Below, piece by piece: positions 34,707-43,187 of a stretch of DNA of 64,000 nt. Numbering within the stretch: position 1 is the first letter of the stretch; every line of letters begins with the position of its first letter. The notes under the pieces are model-generated. The model saw only the letters and a list, made by a program, of their open reading frames with translations. It was not told the origin of the DNA and did not search any database. Source of the DNA: Kribbella pittospori (GTDB lineage Bacteria; Actinomycetota; Actinomycetes; Propionibacteriales; Kribbellaceae); contig NZ_SJKB01000004.1 in the NCBI RefSeq assembly GCF_004331465.1, positions 372,001-436,000 of the forward strand. Reading direction: 5' to 3'. The position numbers and the translations under genes were made by a program.

Positions 34707-35491
34707 TGACGATGACTGCTTTCCGTACCGCTCAGCCGCTGGCCTGGACCTTCCACCGCGGTACTGTCCGCCGGCGATCCGACAATCCGCAGGTACTCCA
34801 GCCGCGGCCGGAGCCGGGGCGTGAGGACCCGTCGGCGCCGTGGATCAAGTTGCCGCCAAGCTTGCGGGTCGCCGCACCGCTGGCCGACCTTGTGCGCGGA
34901 CGGGTGTCCTGCCGAGTGTTCCGCGACGAGCCGATCGGTTTCGCGGAACTGGCCACGCTGCTCCGGGCCGGGTATGGCGTCACCGACGACAGCGCGATGC
35001 TTGACCGGGCGGTGCCTTCTGGCGGCGGGCTCTATCCGCTGGAGGTGAGCCTGCTGGTGCGCTCGGTGGACGGACTGCCGGCGGGGATCTACCACTACGT
35101 TCCTCTTGCGGACGGTCTGGAGCGGGTGCGCGGCAAAGCGGTGCCCGAGCCGCTGATCCGCAACCTGTTCCTCGGCCAGCCGTGGGCGGCCGAAGCCGCC
35201 GTCGTCCTGGTGTTCTCGGCTGTCTGCGCGCGCAGCCTCGGCAAGTACGGCGACCGCGGCTACCGCTACCTGTTGCTGGAGGCCGGCCACGCGGCGCAGA
35301 ACGTCGTACTCACGGCGACCGGGCTCGGACTCGGCTCGGTCAACCTCGGCGGCTTCTTCGACGACGAACTGTCCGGGCTGCTGCGGCTCGACGTCGAGTC
35401 CGAGATCGTCTTGTACGGAACGGCGATCGGCCATCCGACGCCTGGTAATCGCATCGCCCGCCGAGGTCTCGACCGGCTGACGGACGGCTAG
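34706..35491 (+). CDS. SagB/ThcOx-type azoline dehydrogenase (nitroreductase family)
   Basis: A 261-residue FMN nitroreductase-family protein of the SagB type: RVSCRVFRDEPIGFAELATLL, AVPSGGGLYPLEVSLLV, GIYHYVP, GYRYLLLEAGHAAQNVVL and GLGSVNLGGFFDDEL. Such enzymes oxidise azolines to azoles after YcaO. ATG 34706 shares a base with the YcaO stop (TGATG); GTG 34703 is an alternative. It is the last gene of the coupled three-gene RiPP unit and ends convergently with the LuxR regulator. Confidence 0.9.
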   Translation: MTMTAFRTAQPLAWTFHRGTVRRRSDNPQVLQPRPEPGREDPSAPWIKLPPSLRVAAPLADLVRGRVSCRVFRDEPIGFAELATLLRAGYGVTDDSAMLDRAVPSGGGLYPLEVSLLVRSVDGLPAGIYHYVPLADGLERVRGKAVPEPLIRNLFLGQPWAAEAAVVLVFSAVCARSLGKYGDRGYRYLLLEAGHAAQNVVLTATGLGLGSVNLGGFFDDELSGLLRLDVESEIVLYGTAIGHPTPGNRIARRGLDRLTDG

Positions 35492-38484
35492 TCGTGATGT
35501 CCAGGGACGTCGGTCGGCGATCGGCGCAGCCGGATGGCGAGGGCAGCCACCTCGCGACGGGACGTCGTACCGGTCTTGTGCAGCAGGTTCGACACATGCA
35601 CGCTGACCGTCTTCTCGCTGATGAACAGCGATTGCGCGATCTCGGCGTACGTCCGGTTCGCGACCAGGTGGGCGAGCACCTCCTGCTCCCGCTTGGTCAG
35701 GGATCGGAACGGTGCCGCGGGTTCGTCGTCCGTCGGTGCCGATGGCTCGTCGAGCTGGATCTTGCCGAGGCCGGCCAGCGTCTCGACCTGCTGCTGCAGG
35801 GGATCCGCGCCGACTTCGACGGCGAAGTGGTGCGCCGACCTCAGCGGTACGGCGACGACGGCCCGGGCAGCTCTCTCGGCGAGCAAGGCCTGTGCCCACC
35901 GCCAGGATGCGACGGCTTCCTCCCACCGAAGGCCTGCGGCACCGCAGCGGTGTGCAGCATCCTCCCAAGCACCTGAGGTCGGCGTCTTCGCCAGGCATCG
36001 TTCCGTCTCGGCGGTGAACAGCGCCTGCATCGCCGGTTGGATCAGATCCTCGGGCGTGATGACTTCGAACGGCGGCGGCGACAGCCGTGCGCGCGAGGCC
36101 ACCAGGTCCTCGAGGTGGGCGCGAGCCTTCCGGAGGCTTCGGCCGTCGCGCCGGTCTCGAGCGGACTCCGCCAGATCGGCCGCCGCGCGTGCACCCCCCA
36201 TCAGCATCTCGTCCGCGTCGCGGGGATCGGCGATGTGGATGGTCATTGTGCGCGACAGTAGATCGAGAGCCGCCTCCGCGTGACCCGTCGCGAGCAGGTA
36301 CTCGGCCAGGACGGGCGGCGCACCCAGCCCGAGACGCTCCTCCAGTGCCGGAATCAGCTCGTTGGCCCGCTGCAGGTGCATGCCTGCCACGTCCAGGTTC
36401 CCCTGGCGGATCGACAACGACGCCGCGCTCAGCCGAACCATCGCACTCGGGCTCGGAAGACAAGCCAAGGCAAGCCCCTGCCGGGTGACGTCGCTGCTCT
36501 CGGCGAAGCGTCCGAGGATCAACAGGTCCTTCGCCAGGATTCCGGCCGCGAAGACCGCCGACGACAGTGCCCCCACGTCGAGTGCGAACCGGAGGAACTC
36601 CGTTGCCGGCTCGACGCATGCCGCGACACCACCGCGTTGGAGCAAATAATTGCGTCGGGCCACGAGTGTCCGCCACAGCACATCCGGATCGCCAGTCTTC
36701 CAGGCCGAGCGCAACGCCGTCGCAGTGTCCCCGTCGGAACGCTCGTTGCGCAGATCCGCGCATCCGCGGGCCGCGTAGGCGAGGCTGAGTGCCGCACTCG
36801 ATCCGACGCGCTCCGCAACCAGCACCGCCTCCTCGGCATGTTGGCGCGCCGGCTCGACATCGTTGTTCCAGGCTTGTCGCCAACTGAGGCCGGCCAGGGC
36901 TTCGGCGTACTCCGCGCTGTCCGGATACGGCCGGCTCAGCTCGACCGCTCGGCTGGCCTCGGCGATCGCCTCATCGCTCAGCCTGCCGGTTGCCCAGGCC
37001 GAGTCGGCCCATCGCCGCCGCAGCCTGCTGGCGCGGAGCGGGTCGGTGCGCTCGTCCACGAGTTCGAGTGCGCGGCTCCACGCCGCGAAGCTCGCCTCGC
37101 CTTCGCCGACCAGTTCGTTGGCTCGCGCGACGCGCTCGAGCAGGTCGCCTTCATCCGCCCGGCCGGCTGAGTCAGTGCCGTACACCGTCGACCACAGGCG
37201 GGCTGCCCGGCGGAGATGGATCGCCTCCTCGCGCCGCGAAATGATCCCGTTCGCCAGGTCGGCCGCCCGCAGCGACGCTTCAAGGCAGGACGCCAGATCG
37301 TGCGCGCCCTCGTAGTGCAGAGCGAGGTCGCCTTGCCGTTGGACTTCGTCGGGACCGGTGGCGCTGCGGGTCTCGAGCGTCTTGGCCCAGGCGGCGTGCA
37401 CGGATTCCGCCTCGCCGGGCACGAAGGTCGCGTACAGAACCTCTGCCAGCAACGGGTGCCGGAACCAGCACATGTCCACACCCTGCGCCACGCTGATTCC
37501 GGTGTCGGTCGCCTCGACCAGCGCGTTCGTCAGGGCCTCGGGGCCGATCCCCCGCGTCGCCGCAACCTCCCGCAGGTCGTCGATCGACGTCGGCCGTCCG
37601 GACACCGCCAGCACCCGCATGACTTCCCGGGCCGGAGCCGACAGCCGATGCCAGGCAGCGAGCACGGCCGCCCTCAGCTCCGCCGGCAGATCGGCAGGCA
37701 ACTCCTCGTCGCCCACGGTGACCCCCTCGAGGAGCAGTTCACTGAGATACGGGTTGCCGTCGGACCGTCGTACGACGTCGTCCACCAGGCGATGGTGCGG
37801 GTGATCGCCCAGGTGCAGCTCGAGCTGCTGCTCGGTCTCGTCCCAGGTCATCCGATTCAGCCGCAGGCCGGTCACCGACGGCATCCGCCGGAGGTCCGCG
37901 AGCCAGCTGTGGATCGGATCACCGGTACCGAGCTCCTCGTCGCGATACGTGGTCAGAATCGCCAGTTGCTGTCCACGGAACCCGGCGATCAGATACGAGA
38001 GCGCATCGCGGGACGCAAGGTCGGCCCACTGCACGTCGTCGATGACGAGAACTGCCGGGCGATGCGAGGCGATCGCCATCACGAGTGCATCGACCACGGA
38101 CAGCAGCCGGATCGCACTGCTGGAGGTGTACGCGTTCAGTGACGGCAACAATCCGCCGGCCGCAGGAACATCAGCGAGTACGTCGGCCAGCTCGCGGGGA
38201 TCGGCCGACTCCGCCCAACCCTCCAGCGCACTGATCAGCGGACCGTACGGCGAGTCCACCGCGCCGAAGCGAACGCATCGGCCCCAGAGCACCGCCACGC
38301 CGCGGGCCGCGGCCTCGTCAGCGGCGACTCGCACCAGGCGAGTCTTGCCCACGCCCGCCTCTCCGTGTACGAACACCGCACACGGCCGTCCTTCGGCAGC
38401 CGCCCGGATCGCCGTTCCGAGGATCCTTCGTTCCTCGGCCCGACCGGCGATTCGGGGTGAGCGTAAGACCCCCGCCCCTCCCAC
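35488..38484 (-). CDS. LAL-family LuxR transcriptional regulator (large AAA ATPase)
   Basis: A 998-residue regulator. An AAA/MalT-like ATPase starts near residue 11 with Walker A GEAGVGKT (41-48) and Walker B-like AVLVIDDVQWAD. A long helical repeat region (TPR-like) spans about 340-900. The C-terminal LuxR helix-turn-helix reads LTKREQEVLAHLVANRTYAEIA and KTVSVHVSNLLHKT. LAL proteins often act as pathway-specific activators in secondary metabolism. It is convergent with and directly adjoining the SagB gene, so it may control the RiPP unit. Start GTG 38484 lacks a clear ribosome site. Confidence 0.92.
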   Translation of the reverse strand: MGGAGVLRSPRIAGRAEERRILGTAIRAAAEGRPCAVFVHGEAGVGKTRLVRVAADEAAARGVAVLWGRCVRFGAVDSPYGPLISALEGWAESADPRELADVLADVPAAGGLLPSLNAYTSSSAIRLLSVVDALVMAIASHRPAVLVIDDVQWADLASRDALSYLIAGFRGQQLAILTTYRDEELGTGDPIHSWLADLRRMPSVTGLRLNRMTWDETEQQLELHLGDHPHHRLVDDVVRRSDGNPYLSELLLEGVTVGDEELPADLPAELRAAVLAAWHRLSAPAREVMRVLAVSGRPTSIDDLREVAATRGIGPEALTNALVEATDTGISVAQGVDMCWFRHPLLAEVLYATFVPGEAESVHAAWAKTLETRSATGPDEVQRQGDLALHYEGAHDLASCLEASLRAADLANGIISRREEAIHLRRAARLWSTVYGTDSAGRADEGDLLERVARANELVGEGEASFAAWSRALELVDERTDPLRASRLRRRWADSAWATGRLSDEAIAEASRAVELSRPYPDSAEYAEALAGLSWRQAWNNDVEPARQHAEEAVLVAERVGSSAALSLAYAARGCADLRNERSDGDTATALRSAWKTGDPDVLWRTLVARRNYLLQRGGVAACVEPATEFLRFALDVGALSSAVFAAGILAKDLLILGRFAESSDVTRQGLALACLPSPSAMVRLSAASLSIRQGNLDVAGMHLQRANELIPALEERLGLGAPPVLAEYLLATGHAEAALDLLSRTMTIHIADPRDADEMLMGGARAAADLAESARDRRDGRSLRKARAHLEDLVASRARLSPPPFEVITPEDLIQPAMQALFTAETERCLAKTPTSGAWEDAAHRCGAAGLRWEEAVASWRWAQALLAERAARAVVAVPLRSAHHFAVEVGADPLQQQVETLAGLGKIQLDEPSAPTDDEPAAPFRSLTKREQEVLAHLVANRTYAEIAQSLFISEKTVSVHVSNLLHKTGTTSRREVAALAIRLRRSPTDVPGHHD

Positions 38485-38537
38485 AACCCCCAGTCTGCGC
38501 CCGTGACGCCGGGCTGTCGCTGTAAATACCCGTGTGC

Positions 38538-38574
38538 TTGATCAACGTGGATCAATCTGTGTGCACACGATCAA
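38538..38574. promoter_or_regulatory. GATCAA repeats and palindrome upstream of the LAL gene
   Basis: GATCAA occurs at 38540, 38550 and 38569; the first is part of the palindrome TTGATCAA. GTGTGCACAC, another perfect palindrome, lies at 38559-38568. They sit 54-90 bases upstream of the LAL start. They could be sites for the regulator itself. Confidence 0.3.
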
Positions 38575-38930
38575 TGCGACTGCCCGGCCGGGTTCGGCGT
38601 TCTCCGGGTCTCCGGATGCAGGTCGAAGACCACCCGCGCCGGTGCCACCGGGTCGTACCTGATCGGGACCCGCTGCCCGGCGTACGGGACCTGGCCCGGC
38701 AGGGGGTACCGAACATCGTTGCGAATCAACGAGGTGCCCACCGGGAAGCGGACCAGCAAGAACGTGCGGTTGCCGGCCCGCAGTACCGAGAGCACCTCGG
38801 CGTCCACCTGGCGCCAGTTCGCGGACTCGAGTTCGAGATCGTCGAGCCCGGGGTCGGGCTGGCTGATCAGGGCCAGAAGCCCTGCCCCCACAACCAGCCC
38901 GACGCTTGTCAGCACTGCGATCATCCACAT
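38571..38930 (-). CDS. Small membrane protein, DUF3592-like
   Basis: A 119-residue protein with one N-terminal transmembrane helix (VLTSVGLVVGAGLLALIS) and an extracytoplasmic beta domain (VDAEVLSVLRAGNRTFLLVRF, VPIRYDPVAPARVVFD). That pattern resembles DUF3592, in which a membrane anchor carries a small SH3/OB-like fold. ATG 38930 directly precedes the helix. It is on the same strand as the LAL gene downstream and the anchored protein upstream. Function unknown. Confidence 0.7.
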   Translation of the reverse strand: MWMIAVLTSVGLVVGAGLLALISQPDPGLDDLELESANWRQVDAEVLSVLRAGNRTFLLVRFPVGTSLIRNDVRYPLPGQVPYAGQRVPIRYDPVAPARVVFDLHPETRRTPNPAGQSH

Positions 38931-38967
38931 CGGCTGTGCCTCATCCCGCGGAATCCGGACGGCCTGA

Positions 38968-39345
38968 TCAGCCGGCCAGCGCGTGGCGACGCCGGTACAG
39001 CCACATGCCGCCGAAGGCGATGGCCGCACCACCGAGTGCGGAGGCACCGGCCTGCAGAGCCTCGACACCGTTGTCGTCCGACAGCCTCTGGGCCGACACG
39101 GTCTTCCCGGCCGGCACCTCGTAGGCCGGGTCGTAGTTCGGGTAGTTGTACTCCGGACCGGTGGTCTCGGATCCCGGGTAGCCGCTACCTTCATCCGGCC
39201 AGTCGGGTGGCGGAGCCGCTGGGCCGCGCTGAGAGACCGATGCGGAGTCAGGCTCGTTCGGCATGGCGGACGCTTGCGGCGTGGTGAGAACGACGGTGCC
39301 CATCGCGACTGCGGACAGAGCGAGGACGGTGTACTTGCGGTTCAT
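38968..39345 (-). CDS. Small secreted, C-terminally membrane-anchored protein
   Basis: A 125-residue protein with an N-terminal signal peptide ending ASA (about residue 28), a middle rich in Pro, Gly, Tyr and acidic residues (EYNYPNYDPAYEVP), and a C-terminal helix GASALGGAAIAFGGMWLY followed by basic RRRHALAG. This is the plan of a type I surface protein held in the membrane. A strong GGAGG precedes ATG 39345. No sortase motif of LPXTG type is present. Function unknown. Confidence 0.75.
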   Translation of the reverse strand: MNRKYTVLALSAVAMGTVVLTTPQASAMPNEPDSASVSQRGPAAPPPDWPDEGSGYPGSETTGPEYNYPNYDPAYEVPAGKTVSAQRLSDDNGVEALQAGASALGGAAIAFGGMWLYRRRHALAG

Positions 39346-39568
39346 GATTCCTCCGTGAATTCGGCGGCGGCGGGATCGCCGCTCTTCATTCACAGTCGGC
39401 CTCAGGGGCCTCTGGCCACATCGGGGGTGACCCCTCAGAAATGCAGTGCTACCCCTCAGATTCGGCCAAGGTGCCGCCCGCCGCGTCTGAGGATCGGCAG
39501 AATTGGCCCCCGGATCCGGCGGGGAAGTGGACCAGCGACCTGGGCCGATCCAGGCCTAGGTTGGTGGC

Positions 39569-40030
39569 ATGAGCACAACGACGCGGCGGGTGAAGCTCGC
39601 CAACCTGGTTCCCGACTTCTATCAGGCGATGATCGCGCTGGACGCGGTCTCCGACGCCGGCATCGATCCGAAGCTGGCGAACCTGATCAGGATCCGTGCC
39701 TCCCAGCTGAACGGGTGCTCGTACTGCACCGACATGCACTCGCTCGATCTCCTGCACCTCGGTGACGACCAGCAGCGAATCTCGCTGCTGCCGGTCTGGC
39801 GGGAGGCGCGCAAGTTCTACACCGAGGAGGAGCAGGCCGCGCTCGAGCTGACCGAGGCGATCACGCTGATCAGCATCGACCACGTCCCGGACGAGGTGTA
39901 CGACCTGGCAGCAAGCGTGTTCGGCGAGAAGGACTTGGCACAGTTGATCGCATTGATCATCACGATCAACATGTGGACCCGGGTCGGGGTGACCGGACGG
40001 ATGGAGCCCGGCCACTACAAGCCGAGCTGA
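39569..40030 (+). CDS. Carboxymuconolactone decarboxylase/AhpD-like protein
   Basis: A 153-residue AhpD-fold protein. The active site CSYCTDMHS gives CXXC plus the downstream His, as in peroxidase-type AhpD proteins; RASQLNGCSYC precedes it. It likely acts as a thiol peroxidase partner. TAGGTT lies exactly six bases before ATG 39569, so the message is probably leaderless. It is 8 bases upstream of the PEP-mutase-like gene and probably co-transcribed. Confidence 0.88.
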   Translation: MSTTTRRVKLANLVPDFYQAMIALDAVSDAGIDPKLANLIRIRASQLNGCSYCTDMHSLDLLHLGDDQQRISLLPVWREARKFYTEEEQAALELTEAITLISIDHVPDEVYDLAASVFGEKDLAQLIALIITINMWTRVGVTGRMEPGHYKPS

Positions 40031-40038
40031 GCCGCGCG

Positions 40039-40746
40039 ATGACATCGGGAGCGGAGAAGTTCCGGGCCTTGCATCACGGCGGGACGCCGCTGATCCTGCC
40101 GAACGCCTGGGATCCGGTCAGTGCCAGGATCATGGCCGAGGCAGGCTTCCCAGCGATAGCGACCAGTAGCGGCGCGGTCGCACGCGTCCTCGGGTACGAC
40201 GACGGTCAGCTGACCCCACCGGCGGAGATGTTCACCGCTGTCGCCCAGATCGCGCGGGCGATCGACGTACCGGTGACTGCTGATCTGGAGGCCGGTTACG
40301 GCCTGGCGCCGAAGGAGTTCGTCGACCGCGCGCTCGAGACCGGAGTGGTCGGCTGCAACCTGGAGGACTCGGTGGACCGTGTGCTCACCGACCCGGCGCG
40401 GCAGGCCGACTACTTGGCCGAGGTCCGCGCCGCCGCAGGTGCGGACCTGGTGATCAACGCCCGGGTCGACGTGTTCATCCGCGGTGGTGATGTGGCCGAC
40501 GCCATCGCCCGCGGCCGGGCGTACCGCCGCGCCGGCGCCGACTGCGTTTACCCGATCATGGCCCCGACCGACGTCCTGGCCGAGGTCGTCGAAGGTATCG
40601 GCGGACCGATCAACGCCCACGCAGCGATCGGCGGTCCGACCGCCGCTGAGTTGATCGCCGCCGGCGCCCACCGCATCTCCTACGGCACCAGCATCCACAC
40701 CCACCTGATGAACAACCTGCGCGAACTGCTCCCCTCACTCACCTGA
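40039..40746 (+). CDS. Isocitrate lyase/PEP mutase-family protein
   Basis: A 235-residue TIM-barrel protein: LILPNAWDPVSARIMAEAGFPAIATSSG, VTADLEAGYG, GCNLEDS and INARVDVF. These are the substrate and Mg-binding loops of the PEP mutase/isocitrate lyase superfamily. The KKCGH/lyase Cys loop is absent, so it could be a C-C or P-C bond lyase of unknown substrate. ATG 40039. Its end overlaps the convergent gene by 12 bases. Confidence 0.87.
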   Translation: MTSGAEKFRALHHGGTPLILPNAWDPVSARIMAEAGFPAIATSSGAVARVLGYDDGQLTPPAEMFTAVAQIARAIDVPVTADLEAGYGLAPKEFVDRALETGVVGCNLEDSVDRVLTDPARQADYLAEVRAAAGADLVINARVDVFIRGGDVADAIARGRAYRRAGADCVYPIMAPTDVLAEVVEGIGGPINAHAAIGGPTAAELIAAGAHRISYGTSIHTHLMNNLRELLPSLT

Positions 40747-42618
40747 GGCCCTGAGGGCATAAACCAATGCCCAGTCCTGGTCGTTGGCCAGCGGGTCGGC
40801 GACATGGGCGGGCTGTCCGTTGACGCAGCTCGGGTAGACGAAAGCGCAGGTCGCGGAGCCGTCCGGGGAGAAGTTGACCAGGTTCGCGCGGAGGATCGAG
40901 TCCGTCGCGGCATCCAGCCAGGCCGCCGTCGACGGCTCGACCAGTTCCCGCGGCCAAGCGGCGTACACAGCTGCACTCAGCACGGACCAGTAGTGCGGGA
41001 AGACGTCGCCCCACAACCGCAGCCGGCCGAACCAATACCCGTCCCAGTGCCGGATCGCGACATGCCGCAGTCGTACGTCGGGCTGATCGGCGGCGAACGC
41101 GGTCAGCCACGGTAACCGGCGATTCAGCTCCGCGCCGTCGATCTCGTCGGGCGCCATCCGGTACGCCGCCACGAGTAGCTCGAGCAAGGGCGCGACCATC
41201 GACTGCTCGTAGTTGACCTCGTGCGGCGGCAACTCGTCGCCGTACGCGATGAACTGGCGGGCATGCCGGATGAGGTGATCGCGCATCCCGAGTTCGCTCA
41301 GCAGCGGACCGAGGTCGAACGCCAGGAAGTGATCGCCGCCGAGTTCGTAGTACCGGTCGAGGATGCGCGCGGCAGCTGTCCGATCGCCCTGCCCGAGCAG
41401 GAACCTCGCGAACCACGGGAAGTTGTACAGCCGCACCCGGTCCTGATGAATGCTGTCGTCCTGGACCGTGCCGTCCTCGTCCACCACATGCTCGCGGACA
41501 AAGCGCTCGTACCCCGCCAACGCGTCGTCCAACTCGGCCCGATCACCCCAACCGCGATCACGGACCTCCTGCAGCAGCAGCGCCATCCCGATCCGTTCGC
41601 GCGCATCGGACCAGTCCGCCCATGCACCCGACAGCACAGTGAGCCCACTGTCGTTGTCGTACGGCACGAAGGCGTACTGGCGACTGTCCGCCAGCTCCGG
41701 CCGGCGCTGCCGCTCGAGGATGAACCGCACCCGCCGCTCGGCGATCTCGCGTAGTGGCTGATGGAACAGTACGGCGATCCGGGCGGTCCGCTTGCCGTCC
41801 GTCGCCTCGACGTGCACCAGACCGGGCTCGTCGCTCGTGACCGCACTCGGACCGTCTCCGGTGAGCTGGATCGTCTCCCCCACCTCGGCGGCCAGCCGGT
41901 CAGCGCCGATGAGCGGCTGCCGGTCCGCATGGAATCCCGGCAAGTCGTCGTACCAGGCCAGCTGCCAGGTCCACCGGTACGACGCTCCCGGCGCGAGCGT
42001 GATCGGCGGCTGACCGCCCATCGCGTGCTGCGCGCGAGCGTGGTCGGTCGGGTGAAGGTAAATGTGCCCACGAACGTTGCTGCTCGTCCCCGGCTCGCGC
42101 GACTCCACCGAGTACGCCCACAGTTCGCCTTCCTTCAGCTGCAGACCGAGCCCGGGACCGCTGCCGTCCATCGGCACCGCCCACACCCATGCATCCGCGC
42201 CACCTGTCCACACATGCGCGTGCACAGCCCCCGTCAGACTCTCCCGACTCGAGCGATAGATGTCGCGGTACGGCGTACTGATCGCAATCGACCCGACCGT
42301 CACCGGCTCGGCCCCGGCGTTCCGTAGCTCGTAGGTCTCCGTCCACTGCTCGCCGAAGCGGCGGCCGACGCGCAGTTCCAGCTCACCCAACTGGTAGAGC
42401 AGATCGAGCCCGGTCTGCCGCCAACGCACGAGCGCCGGGTCGTCGAAGCGGTGGCTGCCACGGTCCGTGATCACGAAACCCTTGCCCCAGGCGTGCAGCG
42501 TGTCGTGCACGGGTCCGGGATCGAGCAGGACCCGCCGTCCGTCCGGGTGGACGACCTGCTCGACCGCCCCGTCGTCACCGACCTGGACCGTGCCCGGACC
42601 GAATGCGAAGATTTCCAC
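40735..42618 (-). CDS. Large hypothetical protein, glycosidase-like architecture
   Basis: About 627 residues. The first 290 look like beta-sandwich domains (GKGFVITDRGSH, ELRVGRRFGEQWTETYELRN, PGASYRWTWQLAWYDD). The rest is helical, with repeated aromatic motifs (YNFPWFARFLLGQGDR, IRHWDGYWFGRLRLWGDVFPHYWS), as in six-hairpin glycosidases or cyclases. No catalytic residues can be assigned. No signal peptide, so it would be cytoplasmic. The start is uncertain: GTG 42618 fits the first conserved-looking residues; a GTG at 42648 is possible. Confidence 0.6.
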   Translation of the reverse strand: MEIFAFGPGTVQVGDDGAVEQVVHPDGRRVLLDPGPVHDTLHAWGKGFVITDRGSHRFDDPALVRWRQTGLDLLYQLGELELRVGRRFGEQWTETYELRNAGAEPVTVGSIAISTPYRDIYRSSRESLTGAVHAHVWTGGADAWVWAVPMDGSGPGLGLQLKEGELWAYSVESREPGTSSNVRGHIYLHPTDHARAQHAMGGQPPITLAPGASYRWTWQLAWYDDLPGFHADRQPLIGADRLAAEVGETIQLTGDGPSAVTSDEPGLVHVEATDGKRTARIAVLFHQPLREIAERRVRFILERQRRPELADSRQYAFVPYDNDSGLTVLSGAWADWSDARERIGMALLLQEVRDRGWGDRAELDDALAGYERFVREHVVDEDGTVQDDSIHQDRVRLYNFPWFARFLLGQGDRTAAARILDRYYELGGDHFLAFDLGPLLSELGMRDHLIRHARQFIAYGDELPPHEVNYEQSMVAPLLELLVAAYRMAPDEIDGAELNRRLPWLTAFAADQPDVRLRHVAIRHWDGYWFGRLRLWGDVFPHYWSVLSAAVYAAWPRELVEPSTAAWLDAATDSILRANLVNFSPDGSATCAFVYPSCVNGQPAHVADPLANDQDWALVYALRASGE

Positions 42619-42701
42619 GATTTCCCAACCTATCGATGTCGAGCGCACCGCATCGGCTTCGTCCCCCTGATGAGAACACCTCCGAACGGAAGGATCCGAT
42701 C

Positions 42702-43187
42702 ATGACCAAGGACGAGATCGCAGCGGTACTGGCCAAGCCCCACTCGCAGGCGTTGATCACCGGCCCCGGGCCGGCCCGGTTCGCCTACGACGGACTCGAC
42801 GGCGCCCCCAGGGTGATTCCGATCGGCTTCTGGATCGAGGGCGACCGGATCCAGATGGCCACCGTGCCGAAGGCGGCGAAGGTCGCGGCGCTGCGGAAGA
42901 ACCCGAAGGTCGCGCTCACCATCGACAAGGGAGCCTTCCCGCCGAAGGTCCTGCTGATCCGCGGCACCGCGGAGGTCGAGGTGGTGCCCGGCGTCCCGGA
43001 GGGCTACCTGCTGGCCGGGCACAAGGTGATGACCGACGAGCAGTACCCGGACTGGGAGGCCGGAGTGAAGGGTCTGTACGACGAGATGGCCGTCATCACC
43101 ATCACCCCGACCTGGGCCAAGCTCCTCGACTTCGAGACCACCATCCCCAAGGCGGTCGAGGATCTGATCAAAGAGAAGTCGTCGTGA
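42702..43187 (+). CDS. Pyridoxamine 5'-phosphate oxidase-family protein
   Basis: A 161-residue split-beta-barrel FMN/F420-binding protein: RVIPIGFWIEGDRIQMATVPKAAKVAALRKNPKVALTID is the typical core (two adjoining strands and a Lys-rich loop), followed by VLLIRGTAEVE. Proteins of this group bind FMN, F420 or heme; the exact cofactor cannot be told. GAAGGAT precedes ATG 42702. It ends at the base before the convergent M55 gene. Confidence 0.87.
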   Translation: MTKDEIAAVLAKPHSQALITGPGPARFAYDGLDGAPRVIPIGFWIEGDRIQMATVPKAAKVAALRKNPKVALTIDKGAFPPKVLLIRGTAEVEVVPGVPEGYLLAGHKVMTDEQYPDWEAGVKGLYDEMAVITITPTWAKLLDFETTIPKAVEDLIKEKSS

